From Shewanella subflava (lineage in GTDB: Bacteria; Pseudomonadota; Gammaproteobacteria; Enterobacterales; Shewanellaceae): 64,000 bases of DNA. The stretch spans positions 1 to 64,000 of the forward strand of contig NZ_JAPDMX010000002.1 of the NCBI RefSeq assembly GCF_025971955.1, in the 5' to 3' direction. The notes under the pieces are model-generated. The model saw only the letters and a list, made by a program, of their open reading frames with translations, ran no database searches and was not told where the DNA came from. The position numbers and the translations under genes are program-made. Below are positions 1-7,924 of the stretch, piece by piece (positions within the stretch are counted from its first letter, which is position 1; each line of letters begins with the position of its first letter).

Positions 1-69
1 GCCGCTCGACTTGCATGTGTTAGGCCTGCCGCCAGCGTTCAATCTGAGCCATGATCAAACTCTTCAATT
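1..69 (-). rRNA. rrs: 16S ribosomal RNA, 5' end only
   Basis: The reverse complement reads as the universal 16S start, with AATTGAAGAGTTTGATCATGG followed by the helix-1/helix-3 sequence that includes GCTGGCGGCAGGCC and AACACATGCAAGTCG. Only the first ~69 nt lie in the window; the gene runs off the left edge. Leader, boxA and two promoters lie to its right, so transcription is leftward. Confidence 0.97.
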
Positions 70-294
70 AAAGTTTTTTTCTGTTCGACTACGTCGAACG
101 ACTCAATGAATTCTACTGTTATAATTCGCTTCGCTCACAAGAGCTAACGAGTTATCAACTACATTACTGTAGCTTCATATTTCTATGAACATTCATCGTT
201 GCATTGAGTTTAAATTTTTTGATTGCTCTTCCTAAGAAGAAGCAATTTCGAATAACTCAATACCTGTGAATGTCCACACAGATTACTTGATAAG

Positions 295-306
295 TTGTTA
301 AAGAGC
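295..306 (-). promoter_or_regulatory. rRNA leader boxA antitermination site
   Basis: On the minus strand this reads GCTCTTTAACAA, matching the boxA element (TGCTCTTTAACAA) of E. coli rrn leaders that loads the Nus antitermination complex. It lies between promoter P2 and the start of 16S, the expected position. Confidence 0.85.
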
Positions 307-365
307 GTTGATGTTAATTTTTCAAACATCGCCGTGAGACGCTAGGTCGTTGGCTTGGGCTGCGT

Positions 366-393
366 ATTTTACAGACCCTGTTGTTTGCGTCAA
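366..393 (-). promoter_or_regulatory. rrn promoter P2
   Basis: The minus strand has TTGACG (388-393), a 16-bp spacer and TAAAAT (366-371), followed by a GC-rich discriminator. Spacing and position, about 120 bp downstream of P1, match the tandem promoter layout of E. coli rrn operons. Confidence 0.75.
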
Positions 394-500
394 GCGTTTT
401 TTCAAACTTTCTTTTCGCCTTTGGTTTGTTGCGTTTTACCGCTGTAAACCAAGCTGACTGTGGATTTTGCTTTCGCGCTGTGCCGTGTCAGTGGATGCGC

Positions 501-528
501 ATTATAGGCAGCTTAAGATTTTGTGCAA
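501..528 (-). promoter_or_regulatory. rrn promoter P1 (growth-rate regulated type)
   Basis: The minus strand shows TTGCAC (523-528), a 16-bp spacer, and TATAAT (501-506) followed by GCGCATCCACTGACACGG, very close to E. coli rrnB P1 just after its -10 box. The short 16-bp spacer and GC-rich discriminator are hallmarks of stringently controlled rRNA promoters. The A/T-rich stretch at 540-610 is placed where an UP element and FIS sites would be. Confidence 0.85.
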
Positions 529-630
529 CCCCTGTTTGGTCTTTTTTAACAAACCACTGTTCAAGTGAATACTTTTTAAACCAAATGATGTTTTTGCCAT
601 CAAAAAAGCTGTTTAAAGCTATTTAGGACT

Positions 631-1185
631 CTAAAGGCTGTGTTTTATTGCATCAGGTACATCTGCAATGCTATTAACGACCATGGTTGCTTCTTTAATG
701 CCGGCTTCGTCAACAACTTTGCCACTACGTACCAAAATTGACATACCGATACCTGCTGCTTTAGCTGCCCGCATATCGTCAGCTTTGTCACCGACCATCA
801 CTGAGTTGGCCATATCGATTTTCAAAAATTTAGCAGCATCAAGCATCATCCCTGGCTTAGGTTTACGGCAATCACAATCTTGCTTGTATTCACCAATGCC
901 TTTTTCAGGATGATGTGGACAGTAATAGATGCCATCTAAATCCACACCCTTATCAGCAAAGTTCCAATCCATCCATTCAGTTAATGTATGAAAATCGTCT
1001 TCACTGTATAAGCCTCGAGCAATTCCTGATTGATTGGTGACAACGACTAATAGGTACCCCATTTTCTTCAAGGTAAGGCAAGCATCGAATACACCGTCGA
1101 TATATTCAAAGTCATCAACAAGGTGAACATAACCTGTGTCTTTATTAATGACACCATCTCTATCTAAAAATACCGCTCGGTTCAA
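631..1185 (-). CDS. gmhB: D-glycero-beta-D-manno-heptose 1,7-bisphosphate 7-phosphatase
   Basis: HAD-superfamily phosphatase of ADP-heptose synthesis for the LPS inner core; it removes the C7 phosphate from heptose 1,7-bisphosphate in the cytoplasm. The nucleophile motif FLDRDGVIN, motif [13 protein letters not shown], the zinc-loop pattern CPHHP...[10 protein letters not shown] and the late MVGDKADD motif are all present and align with E. coli GmhB. The start chosen is TTG at 1185: it is preceded by GGAG at a 7-nt distance and gives 184 aa starting right at [10 protein letters not shown], as in homologues. The longer frame, to ATG 1237 or 1275, has no good ribosome site. It sits upstream of an rrn operon in the same orientation, as at E. 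coli rrnH. Confidence 0.93.
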   Translation of the reverse strand: MNRAVFLDRDGVINKDTGYVHLVDDFEYIDGVFDACLTLKKMGYLLVVVTNQSGIARGLYSEDDFHTLTEWMDWNFADKGVDLDGIYYCPHHPEKGIGEYKQDCDCRKPKPGMMLDAAKFLKIDMANSVMVGDKADDMRAAKAAGIGMSILVRSGKVVDEAGIKEATMVVNSIADVPDAIKHSL

Positions 1186-1323
1186 AGGTGCAACTCCATA
1201 AGACAATATAAAATTTATATCTACTATTATTTCACTCATCGTTATAAATTGCACCGCGTAAATGATAACAATCATTTAAATTCGACCAGGCCCAGTCTTC
1301 TTTAGCGGATTTAGCTTCAGGAG

Positions 1324-2595
1324 TTATCTAAATCTGTCGATACTATAGGGTTGCATGTCTAAAGTTGTTTTTTTATCTAAAATCGTTTCAGTGATCAATT
1401 TGGCACTGATTGCAGACCAAGTTAAGCCTAAGTGTTGGTGACCGAAAGACACATAAATATTATTTACCTTTGTTTTGCCGATAACAGGCAAACTATCAGG
1501 AAATGAAGGTCTACATCCCATCCATCTTGCTCCATCTTGTACATTTGCATGTTCAAATATATTCGGGAGTAATGCTTTTGCATGGGGCAATAAGCAGTCG
1601 GCTCTGGCTGGAGACATAGGTGCATCTACTCCGCCAAATTCAACGGTTCCTGCTAAACGGGTTCCTTTGGCCATAGGTGTAATAATTAATTTTCGATTAT
1701 AAGATGCCACAGGACGGGACAATTTCGCATCTTGAGGCATCATAAGATGATAGCCCCGCTCTGCTTCGAGCGGAACATTATGACCAAGTTGTTTAGCTAA
1801 AGGTTTAGACCAAGCACCTGCAGTTAATAAAAGCTTATTACTTGAGATTTTCACTTTACCGTCAAGCAAAACAGAAACCCCCTCATCACCGCCGTTGATT
1901 GTGTCAACTTGTGCCACTTTAATGACGCCCCCCAAAGCCTTAAATTTATCCGCTATTGCGAGACAGATCTGATAAGGGTCTGGTGTGTGACCGACTTGAG
2001 TAAAAAACAGTGCATGGGTGATATTATCAGTTAGACTTGGCTCCAACTCGCGAACCTGCTGACCTGTTAATAACTCAACATCAACGCCCTCATTGGAGTA
2101 CATTTGCCACTCTCGCTTTACCTCTTCAAGCGAGTTCCCCTCAAAAACCAATAAGCTACCATTCAAACGTAATAATTCTTCGCAATCACAAAATGTCAGG
2201 ATATCTTGCATTTCTTTAATAGACTGCTCATTAAGTGCTTTAATGGCTCGACTATTATGGGCTCGACGTTCAGGTAACATGTTGAACAAAAATTTCATAA
2301 ACCAAGGAACCGCGCGATAAAAATATGTAGGACGGATCCTAAATGGCCCTAAAGGATCAAGCAGCATCGAAGGCAATTGGTACAGCAAGCTCGGATTAGC
2401 TAAAGGAAATACTTGTTCAGTAGCAAAGTGCCCAGCATTACCCTGTGATGCACCTGCAGCGATGGCCTCTTTATCAAATAAGCTGACCTTAAAGCCAGCT
2501 CTTTGTAAGTAAAGCGCTGATGCTAAACCTACAATACCTGCACCGATGACAGTCATATCACCAAGGTCGTCAACACTGTTTTTACCTGCATCCAT
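1324..2595 (-). CDS. FAD-dependent D-amino acid dehydrogenase, probably D-hydroxyproline dehydrogenase
   Basis: DAO-family flavoenzyme of 423 aa. An N-terminal Rossmann motif VIGAGIVGLASALYL binds FAD around residues 16-30, followed by the DadA-like AGASQGNAGHFATEQ segment; the C-terminal FAD-contact region contains GCRPSFPDSLPVIG and FGHQHLGLTWS. Relatives oxidise D-amino acids and pass electrons to the respiratory chain. Because it diverges from a 4-hydroxyproline epimerase and shares a promoter region with it, the likely substrate is cis-4-hydroxy-D-proline, giving pyrroline-4-hydroxy-2-carboxylate. The substrate is inferred from context; DadA-type broad specificity is the alternative. Confidence 0.82.
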   Translation of the reverse strand: MDAGKNSVDDLGDMTVIGAGIVGLASALYLQRAGFKVSLFDKEAIAAGASQGNAGHFATEQVFPLANPSLLYQLPSMLLDPLGPFRIRPTYFYRAVPWFMKFLFNMLPERRAHNSRAIKALNEQSIKEMQDILTFCDCEELLRLNGSLLVFEGNSLEEVKREWQMYSNEGVDVELLTGQQVRELEPSLTDNITHALFFTQVGHTPDPYQICLAIADKFKALGGVIKVAQVDTINGGDEGVSVLLDGKVKISSNKLLLTAGAWSKPLAKQLGHNVPLEAERGYHLMMPQDAKLSRPVASYNRKLIITPMAKGTRLAGTVEFGGVDAPMSPARADCLLPHAKALLPNIFEHANVQDGARWMGCRPSFPDSLPVIGKTKVNNIYVSFGHQHLGLTWSAISAKLITETILDKKTTLDMQPYSIDRFR

Positions 2596-2787
2596 CTTTA
2601 ATCTCTTATTTTAACCAATTATACATACACCTATTAAACTAAGCCTCAGTGAATCTTTCAGCAACAAGCAACGAATGCTTAATCACATTGCAATAAATTC
2701 AACATTAATAGTTCAACAACTAACAGCTATTTTTAAAACGTTTTCTTGTGCCTAAATCATAATTATGGATAGTGACCACAAACCACT

Positions 2788-2813
2788 ATTGAATATTGTA
2801 TACAGTATTCAAT
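2788..2813. promoter_or_regulatory. Near-perfect 26-bp palindrome, probable GntR (FCD) operator
   Basis: The half-site ATTGAATA meets TATTCAAT around a GTATAC centre at 2798-2803, with one mismatched pair over 26 bp. A GTATAC core with flanking inverted arms is common for FCD-type GntR repressors. It lies in the divergent region between the dehydrogenase (leftward) and the epimerase (rightward), and the cluster ends with an FCD-type GntR gene at 5742, so it is the natural operator for that regulator. The rest of 2596-3051 contains a 32-codon ORF at 2894-2992 without a visible ribosome site, and no recognised gene. Confidence 0.65.
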
Positions 2814-2852
2814 TATAGTAAAGTAGCTAACATCATTTTGATGCTAGGCGGT

Positions 2853-2881
2853 CTGACAAGGTGCATTCGCCGCTATATAGA
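2853..2881 (+). promoter_or_regulatory. Possible promoter of the hydroxyproline operon
   Basis: CTGACA (2853-2858), a 17-bp spacer and TATAGA (2876-2881) form a plausible sigma-70 promoter 40 bp downstream of the palindrome and 170 bp upstream of the epimerase gene. The assignment rests on consensus match and spacing only. Confidence 0.4.
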
Positions 2882-3051
2882 GACATTTAAACAATGATGG
2901 GGTTGTTAATTATGACCCGAAGCAAGAATGCTGGAGATGTCATTAGTAAGCGCGGTTTTCCCACACGCTTAGATTTGAATAAGTGCATATAATTCTTATT
3001 CCCTAAAAGACTTGTCCCCTAAATAACAATATAAAAATGGAGTAGGCAACG

Positions 3052-4053
3052 ATGATGAAAGGAACCTTCTTTTGTGTAGATGCTCATACTTGCGGTAATC
3101 CGGTTCGATTGGTCACCAGTGGCCATCCGAACCTTATTGGCCGTACGATGAGTGAAAAGCGTCAGGATTTCTTGGCCAATTATGATTGGATCCGTAAAGC
3201 ACTGATGTTTGAGCCACGAGGTCACGATATGATGTCAGGCTCTTTTCTCTACCCTCCTTGTTCAGATAACAGCGACGCTTCGATTTTGTTCATCGAAACG
3301 AGCGGTTGTTTACCTATGTGTGGCCACGGCACGATAGGCACAGTGACGGCAGCTATTGAAACGGGTTTATTGACACCCAAGGTTCCAGGTAAGCTCACGC
3401 TAGATGTACCAGCAGGTCAAATCAGTATCGACTATAAACAAACTGAGAACAAAGTTGATTGGGTAAAAATTTATAATGTGCCTGCATACTTAGCTCATAA
3501 GGATGCCATTTTGGACGTACCCGGTCTTGGCACCTTAAAAGTCGATGTCTCCTATGGCGGCAATTATTATGTCATCGTTGAACCACAAGAAAACTTTCCA
3601 GGGTTACGAAATTGGTCAGCTGGGGATATTTTACATTGGAGTCCAATCGTACGTGAGGCTGCACGCCAACAACTGGTTTGCGTACATCCTGACGATCCAA
3701 CAGTTCAAGGTGTTTCGCACGTTCTTTGGACTGGTGAGACTATTTCAGAAGGCTCAGATGGAGCCAACGCGGTTTTTTATGGCGATAAAGCAATTGACCG
3801 TTCACCTTGCGGAACAGGTACTAGCGCGAGACTCGCTCAACTTTTTGCTCGTGGTGTCCTCAAAGTCGGCGACACTTATACTCACGAAAGTATTATCGGT
3901 AGTCAATTTATCGGTAAAGTAGAATCATCGACAAAAGTGGGTAACTACGACGCCATTATGCCAAGTATCCAAGGTTGGGCGCGAGTTTTCGGTCAAAATG
4001 CCATCACTATCGACGATAGCGACCCATATGCATTTGGCTTCCAAGTGGTTTAA
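3052..4053 (+). CDS. 4-hydroxyproline 2-epimerase (proline racemase family)
   Basis: 333-aa proline-racemase-fold enzyme that interconverts trans-4-hydroxy-L-proline and cis-4-hydroxy-D-proline, the first step of bacterial hydroxyproline breakdown. Both catalytic cysteines are present: Cys90 in SGCLPMCGHG and Cys253 in DRSPCGTGTSARLA. Two Cys residues argue for epimerase/racemase and against trans-3-hydroxyproline dehydratase, which has Thr at one position. GGAG lies 8 nt before the ATG. A semialdehyde dehydrogenase gene follows 10 nt after the stop and a D-amino-acid dehydrogenase diverges upstream, supporting hydroxyproline over proline as substrate. Confidence 0.88.
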   Translation: MMKGTFFCVDAHTCGNPVRLVTSGHPNLIGRTMSEKRQDFLANYDWIRKALMFEPRGHDMMSGSFLYPPCSDNSDASILFIETSGCLPMCGHGTIGTVTAAIETGLLTPKVPGKLTLDVPAGQISIDYKQTENKVDWVKIYNVPAYLAHKDAILDVPGLGTLKVDVSYGGNYYVIVEPQENFPGLRNWSAGDILHWSPIVREAARQQLVCVHPDDPTVQGVSHVLWTGETISEGSDGANAVFYGDKAIDRSPCGTGTSARLAQLFARGVLKVGDTYTHESIIGSQFIGKVESSTKVGNYDAIMPSIQGWARVFGQNAITIDDSDPYAFGFQVV

Positions 4054-4063
4054 AGGAATACCA

Positions 4064-5635
4064 ATGAATAAACAAGACAATACAACTACAAATATTTCCG
4101 GCCAGCACTTTATTGGCGGTAATTGGACAGGTAAGGCTGATAGCTTTACGAGTTTTAATCCTGTAGAAAACAAACCAATTTCTTGGATGTTTTCCGAAGC
4201 CACGCAGCAAGAAGTGAATGAAGCTGCCATTGCAGCTGATAATGCTTTTGCTGCATATCGTCAAACCTCTTCTATTCAAAAGGCTGATTTTCTCGATGAA
4301 ATTGCCAAACAAATTATGACGGATATTGATGATATCATCGCAATTGCGCATCAAGAAACGGGCCTTCCTTTGGCGCGTTTGCAAGGTGAAACGGGTCGAA
4401 CTTGCAATCAACTCAAGATGTTTGCAACTTACTTACGTTCACCTTCAGATGTTCGTTACGCCGATGCAGCTAACCCAGAAAGATTACCATTACCTAAAGC
4501 TGATACGCGGCTAGGATACTTACCCATAGGACCTGTAGCCGTATTTGGTGCCTCTAACTTTCCGCTCGCATTTTCAACGGCAGGCGGCGATACAGCATCG
4601 GCTCTGGCTGCTGGCTGTCCGGTTGTCGTAAAAGGGCACCCTGCTCATGCTGCTACATCCGAGTTAGTCACTAAGGCGATAGCTCGAGCCATCGAGACAT
4701 GTCGCATGCCAGCTGGTGTGTTTAATCTTATTCAGTCAAGTGAACCTGCTGGCGCAAGGACACTGGTTCAACATCCTAAGATAAAAGCTGTTGGATTTAC
4801 GGGTTCGTTAAAAGTAGGACGAATATTAGCGGATATGTGCTCTGCTCGCCCACAACCTATACCATTTTATGGGGAATTAGGCTCAATTAACCCACAATTT
4901 ATTTTACCCGCGTTAATGGCTGAAAATGCAGAATCACTTGCCCGCACTCAGGTGCAGTCAATGATGATGGGGCATGGTCAATTTTGTACAAGCCCGGGGC
5001 TAATTGTTGCACTCAAAGACCCAGCGTTGAAGAGATATCTAGCCAGCTTTACTGACGAAATGGCAATGCAAGAAGCTGCCCCGATGCTAACACCTGGAAT
5101 TGCAGCGACTTATCAGAAAATGACCCAAGCACTTATGAGCATTAAAGGTGTGAATGTCCTTTCTCAAGGTAAAGCTGCAACGGCAAGCCATCATACGCGT
5201 CCGCTTGCATTAACAGTCTCAGTTAGTGACTATTTAGCCAATGAAAGCCTACAAGATGAAGTATTTGGCCCTTTTGCTGTTTTAGTACAATGCGACACCA
5301 TGGAAGAAATGGATCAACTTATCGCTGCATTAGAAGGTCAATTAACCGCCAGTATCCACGGTCTTGAAAGGGAGCTAAAAGACTGCGGTCAACTTATAGA
5401 AAATTTGAGCTACAAAGTTGGTAGGTTAATATTTAATCAGATGCCGACGGGTGTGGAAGTCTGTTACTCCATGAACCATGGTGGTCCATACCCAGCCAGC
5501 ACAGATTCACGTTCAACATCTGTTGGAATAGAGTCGTTGAAACGCTTTGTGCGACCGATTTGCTATCAGAACATGCCTTCGGGGCAGCTTCCTGCGGATT
5601 TGCGCCCTGAAAACCCACAATTAATTACTTTTTAA
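4064..5635 (+). CDS. Aldehyde dehydrogenase, probable 2-oxoglutarate semialdehyde dehydrogenase
   Basis: NAD(P)-dependent aldehyde dehydrogenase of 523 aa, resembling the fast-evolving KGSADH branch that oxidises 2,5-dioxopentanoate to 2-oxoglutarate, the last step of hydroxyproline catabolism. Visible are the cofactor region GPVAVFGASNFPLAFSTAGG, the general-base region FYGELGSINPQF and the catalytic cysteine in GHGQFCTSPG. The start is ATG 4064, preceded by AAAGGA just after the epimerase stop; the open frame extends 66 nt further upstream into the epimerase gene and is not needed. A rho-independent terminator follows directly, so epimerase and dehydrogenase form a two-gene operon. Confidence 0.86.
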   Translation: MNKQDNTTTNISGQHFIGGNWTGKADSFTSFNPVENKPISWMFSEATQQEVNEAAIAADNAFAAYRQTSSIQKADFLDEIAKQIMTDIDDIIAIAHQETGLPLARLQGETGRTCNQLKMFATYLRSPSDVRYADAANPERLPLPKADTRLGYLPIGPVAVFGASNFPLAFSTAGGDTASALAAGCPVVVKGHPAHAATSELVTKAIARAIETCRMPAGVFNLIQSSEPAGARTLVQHPKIKAVGFTGSLKVGRILADMCSARPQPIPFYGELGSINPQFILPALMAENAESLARTQVQSMMMGHGQFCTSPGLIVALKDPALKRYLASFTDEMAMQEAAPMLTPGIAATYQKMTQALMSIKGVNVLSQGKAATASHHTRPLALTVSVSDYLANESLQDEVFGPFAVLVQCDTMEEMDQLIAALEGQLTASIHGLERELKDCGQLIENLSYKVGRLIFNQMPTGVEVCYSMNHGGPYPASTDSRSTSVGIESLKRFVRPICYQNMPSGQLPADLRPENPQLITF

Positions 5636-5643
5636 TAGTGAAA

Positions 5644-5689
5644 ATTAATAAAGGGAAACGAGTTTTTTCCCTTTATTAATAGTTTTTTT
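5644..5689 (+). terminator. Rho-independent terminator of the hydroxyproline operon
   Basis: A perfect 15-bp stem (ATTAATAAAGGGAAA with its complement TTTCCCTTTATTAAT) and a 7-nt loop are followed by seven T residues, directly after the aldehyde dehydrogenase stop codon. Confidence 0.9.
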
Positions 5690-5741
5690 AGCGGTAACCT
5701 TGGGAGGATAAAATGTAATAATGATTAAATAGACGGAAACT

Positions 5742-6434
5742 ATGAGTCTAACAGCACCGATTATCCATAAAACTCGTACTCAAATTGTTGTCGAAGTGCT
5801 CAGAGAAAAAATTCTCTCTGGTGCTATCGTTGCAGGAGAAGCACTACGTCAAAGTGCCCTTGCAGAAGAACTTAATGTCAGCCGAATTCCAGTTCGCGAA
5901 GCTTTATTACAGCTAGAAGCTGAAGGTCTAGTTAAATTTGAGGCACACAAAGGTGCAACGGCTACACTGTTATCTGCTGAGCAAGCCAGTGAGTTATTTG
6001 AATTACGGGCGATGATCGAGACCGATTTGCTTGCTAAAGCGATACCTAACTTACGAGAACAAGATTTTGTTCAAGCTGAAAATATCCTCGTTCAATTAGA
6101 ATCCGCCTTCAAGCATGAAGATACTGTGGCAAGCTGGAATGAGCTTAATACCCAATTTCACACGATTCTATACAAACCTGCAAATCGTCCACACACCCTT
6201 GATGTTGTGCAGGGTATTAACACCAATTGTGACCGTTATATTCGATTACAATTGCTTAGAACAGCAGGGATCCCAAAAGCGGAGCAGGAGCATAGGGATT
6301 TATTAGAACTATGTAAAAGTAAAAATATTGAGGCGGCAACTGCACTGTTACATCGACATATTATGGATGCTTTAGTCGCAATAAGAGCGTTAGTCCCAAG
6401 CTCGACAAGTAGCACCCCCCTTAAAAAAGCCTAA
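5742..6434 (+). CDS. GntR-family transcriptional regulator (FCD/FadR subfamily)
   Basis: 230-aa repressor with an N-terminal winged helix (REKILSGAIVAGEALRQSAL, then NVSRIPVREALLQLEAEGL at about 45-65) and a C-terminal all-helical FCD ligand domain. The FCD metal/ligand residues are visible as ELRAMIETDL, NTQFHTILY and LHRHIMDAL. It comes after the terminator of the hydroxyproline genes, so it has its own promoter, yet it closes that cluster and is the obvious controller of the palindrome at 2788-2813. Ligand and target are inferred from neighbourhood. Confidence 0.85.
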   Translation: MSLTAPIIHKTRTQIVVEVLREKILSGAIVAGEALRQSALAEELNVSRIPVREALLQLEAEGLVKFEAHKGATATLLSAEQASELFELRAMIETDLLAKAIPNLREQDFVQAENILVQLESAFKHEDTVASWNELNTQFHTILYKPANRPHTLDVVQGINTNCDRYIRLQLLRTAGIPKAEQEHRDLLELCKSKNIEAATALLHRHIMDALVAIRALVPSSTSSTPLKKA

Positions 6435-6441
6435 ATCAGGA

Positions 6442-6463
6442 CTGTGTAGCCTATCCTACACAG
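6442..6463 (+). other. Hairpin after the GntR gene
   Basis: CTGTGTAG and CTACACAG form an 8-bp stem around a 6-nt loop just after the regulator stop. There is no run of T after it, so it is a weak candidate terminator or transcript-end stabiliser. Confidence 0.4.
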
Positions 6464-6573
6464 CCCAACCCGATAGCATTTGACATGACATTTTATTACA
6501 CCGCTATTTTCTTATCGATTGTCACGTTCAATAGCCACTTACGTCTAATTTAATTTTTTTGAGAGAACAAACG

Positions 6574-7659
6574 ATGCAGTACGCGCACATTACGGGATGG
6601 GGTAAAGCAGTCCCACCATCATCATTAACTAATGATGATCTAGCTACCTTTATGGAAACCTCTGATGAGTGGATTAAATCTCGTACTGGGATCAGTAAGC
6701 GTCATATCAGCCATGTAAACACTTCGGTGCTTGCAAGTGTTGCAGCCAAGCACGCTTTAGCCGCCGCTGGTATTGAAGGAAGTGAATTAGATTTAATTAT
6801 TTTAGCTTCAGCAAGCCCAGATACATTGATCCCCAACATTGCTTCAACCGTGCAGGCTAATGTCGGCGCAACTTGTGGCGCTTTCGATATCAATGCTGCT
6901 TGTAGTGGCTTTTTATACGGTATCGGTTTAGCGAGCTCATTGATTAAAAGTGGTCAGAATAAGAAGGTGTTAGTCATCGGTGCTGAACGCTTATCTTTTT
7001 ATTTAGATTGGTCGCGAAGAGAAACTGCTGTGCTATTTGGCGATGGCGCTGGCGCTGTCGTTTTAGAAGCTAGTGAAGAAGAAGGTGGTGTATTAGGCTA
7101 TGAACTTAATAACGACCCCGATGGGCGTGAAATATTAAAATCTAGCTTTGGTAGCCAAATGGAAAGATTAGACGCCAGCTCATTAGATTTTTACATTCAA
7201 TTCAATGGTCAAGAAATCTTCAAGCGTGCTATTCAAGGGATGGGCTCATTGAGTACTCAGGTACTTGAGAAGTGTAATGTAGATAAAGATGATGTGGATT
7301 GGGTCATTCCACATCAAGCTAACGAACGCATCATTGATACTTTGGTCAGTCGGATGAAAATCCCTAAAGAACGCGCAATTGTCAATATTGCTAACTACGG
7401 CAATACTTCTGCGGCCACCATTCCCATTGCAATATGTGATGCATTAGACAAAGGGTTGATCAAACCAGGTCAAACCATTTTATCTTGTGCATTTGGTGCG
7501 GGCTTAACATCGGCAGCATTACTGTTTAAATGGACTGACCGCGTAACCCCTATCAGTACTAGTGATGCCAAAGTCCCAGATTGTGAGCAAACTGCACTTG
7601 AGTTGATCAAGCCAGCGGTAGATTATTTCTTCAAAAAAGCGGCTGAAGAAGGTAGATAG
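6574..7659 (+). CDS. Beta-ketoacyl-ACP synthase III (FabH-like), stand-alone
   Basis: 361-aa thiolase-fold condensing enzyme. The Cys-His-Asn triad is complete: Cys110 in NAACSGFLYG, His in VIPHQANERI, Asn in NYGNTSAA. FabH enzymes condense acetyl-CoA with malonyl-ACP to start fatty acid synthesis. The gene is alone, not beside plsX/fabD/fabG, so it may be a second KAS III with a distinct starter or a specialised lipid role. ATG 6574 is chosen because GAGAG lies upstream and homologues start at this point; five extra codons upstream are open. A terminator follows at 7897. Fatty acid role is firm at family level; exact substrate is unknown. Confidence 0.85.
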   Translation: MQYAHITGWGKAVPPSSLTNDDLATFMETSDEWIKSRTGISKRHISHVNTSVLASVAAKHALAAAGIEGSELDLIILASASPDTLIPNIASTVQANVGATCGAFDINAACSGFLYGIGLASSLIKSGQNKKVLVIGAERLSFYLDWSRRETAVLFGDGAGAVVLEASEEEGGVLGYELNNDPDGREILKSSFGSQMERLDASSLDFYIQFNGQEIFKRAIQGMGSLSTQVLEKCNVDKDDVDWVIPHQANERIIDTLVSRMKIPKERAIVNIANYGNTSAATIPIAICDALDKGLIKPGQTILSCAFGAGLTSAALLFKWTDRVTPISTSDAKVPDCEQTALELIKPAVDYFFKKAAEEGR

Positions 7660-7896
7660 GCAGACTAAATTATAGACTTAGTCATCTATTTCAGTAGGTG
7701 GTTATCAATAATTAGGCTCTGCCTTAAGTAAGTTCATTTGAACATAGCTTATTAACTCAAGTTAAAGATGAGCTTTGCTAATGGTGCGGTACAAGCTTCT
7801 AAATCAAGGATGATTTAGTAGAGCCTATAGGGATATATTTACGGCGTCTTGTTAACGCACGGTAGGAAAGCTCCCTTTTAGGGAGTGATATCAAAG
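7660..7896 (+). other. Structured GGA-rich intergenic segment (possible small RNA or 3' UTR)
   Basis: This 237-bp stretch between the KAS III stop and its terminator has no plausible reading frame but several stem-loops: GACTAAATTATAGACTTAGTC near its start; CTAAAT/ATTTAG closing a CAAGGATG loop at about 7799-7818; CTCCC/GGGAG at about 7871-7885. Several GGA motifs, including AAGGATG in a hairpin loop, resemble CsrA-binding sites. It ends in a good terminator. No Rfam family was confidently recognised. Confidence 0.35.
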
Positions 7897-7924
7897 CCAC
7901 CTTCTTCAGAAGGTGGATTTTTTT
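7897..7924 (+). terminator. Rho-independent terminator after KAS III / intergenic RNA
   Basis: A 9-bp stem CCACCTTCT / AGAAGGTGG with a 2-nt TC loop is followed by seven T residues. Its end overlaps the stop codon of the convergent exonuclease gene by two bases. Confidence 0.85.

Noticed and set aside
381..626. 81-codon open frame over the rrn promoter region
   Set aside because: It overlaps P1 and P2 on the other strand, has no ribosome site and no recognisable protein; it is a chance frame.
1261..1276. Fur-box-like palindrome AATGATAACAATCATT upstream of gmhB
   Set aside because: Only a partial match to the 19-bp Fur consensus, and gmhB has no iron link; the match is easily due to AT-rich sequence.
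3019..3225. Minus-strand and other long frames inside the epimerase, dehydrogenase, ClpX and Lon genes
   Set aside because: They lie antisense or out of frame within well-supported genes and have no ribosome site or family resemblance.
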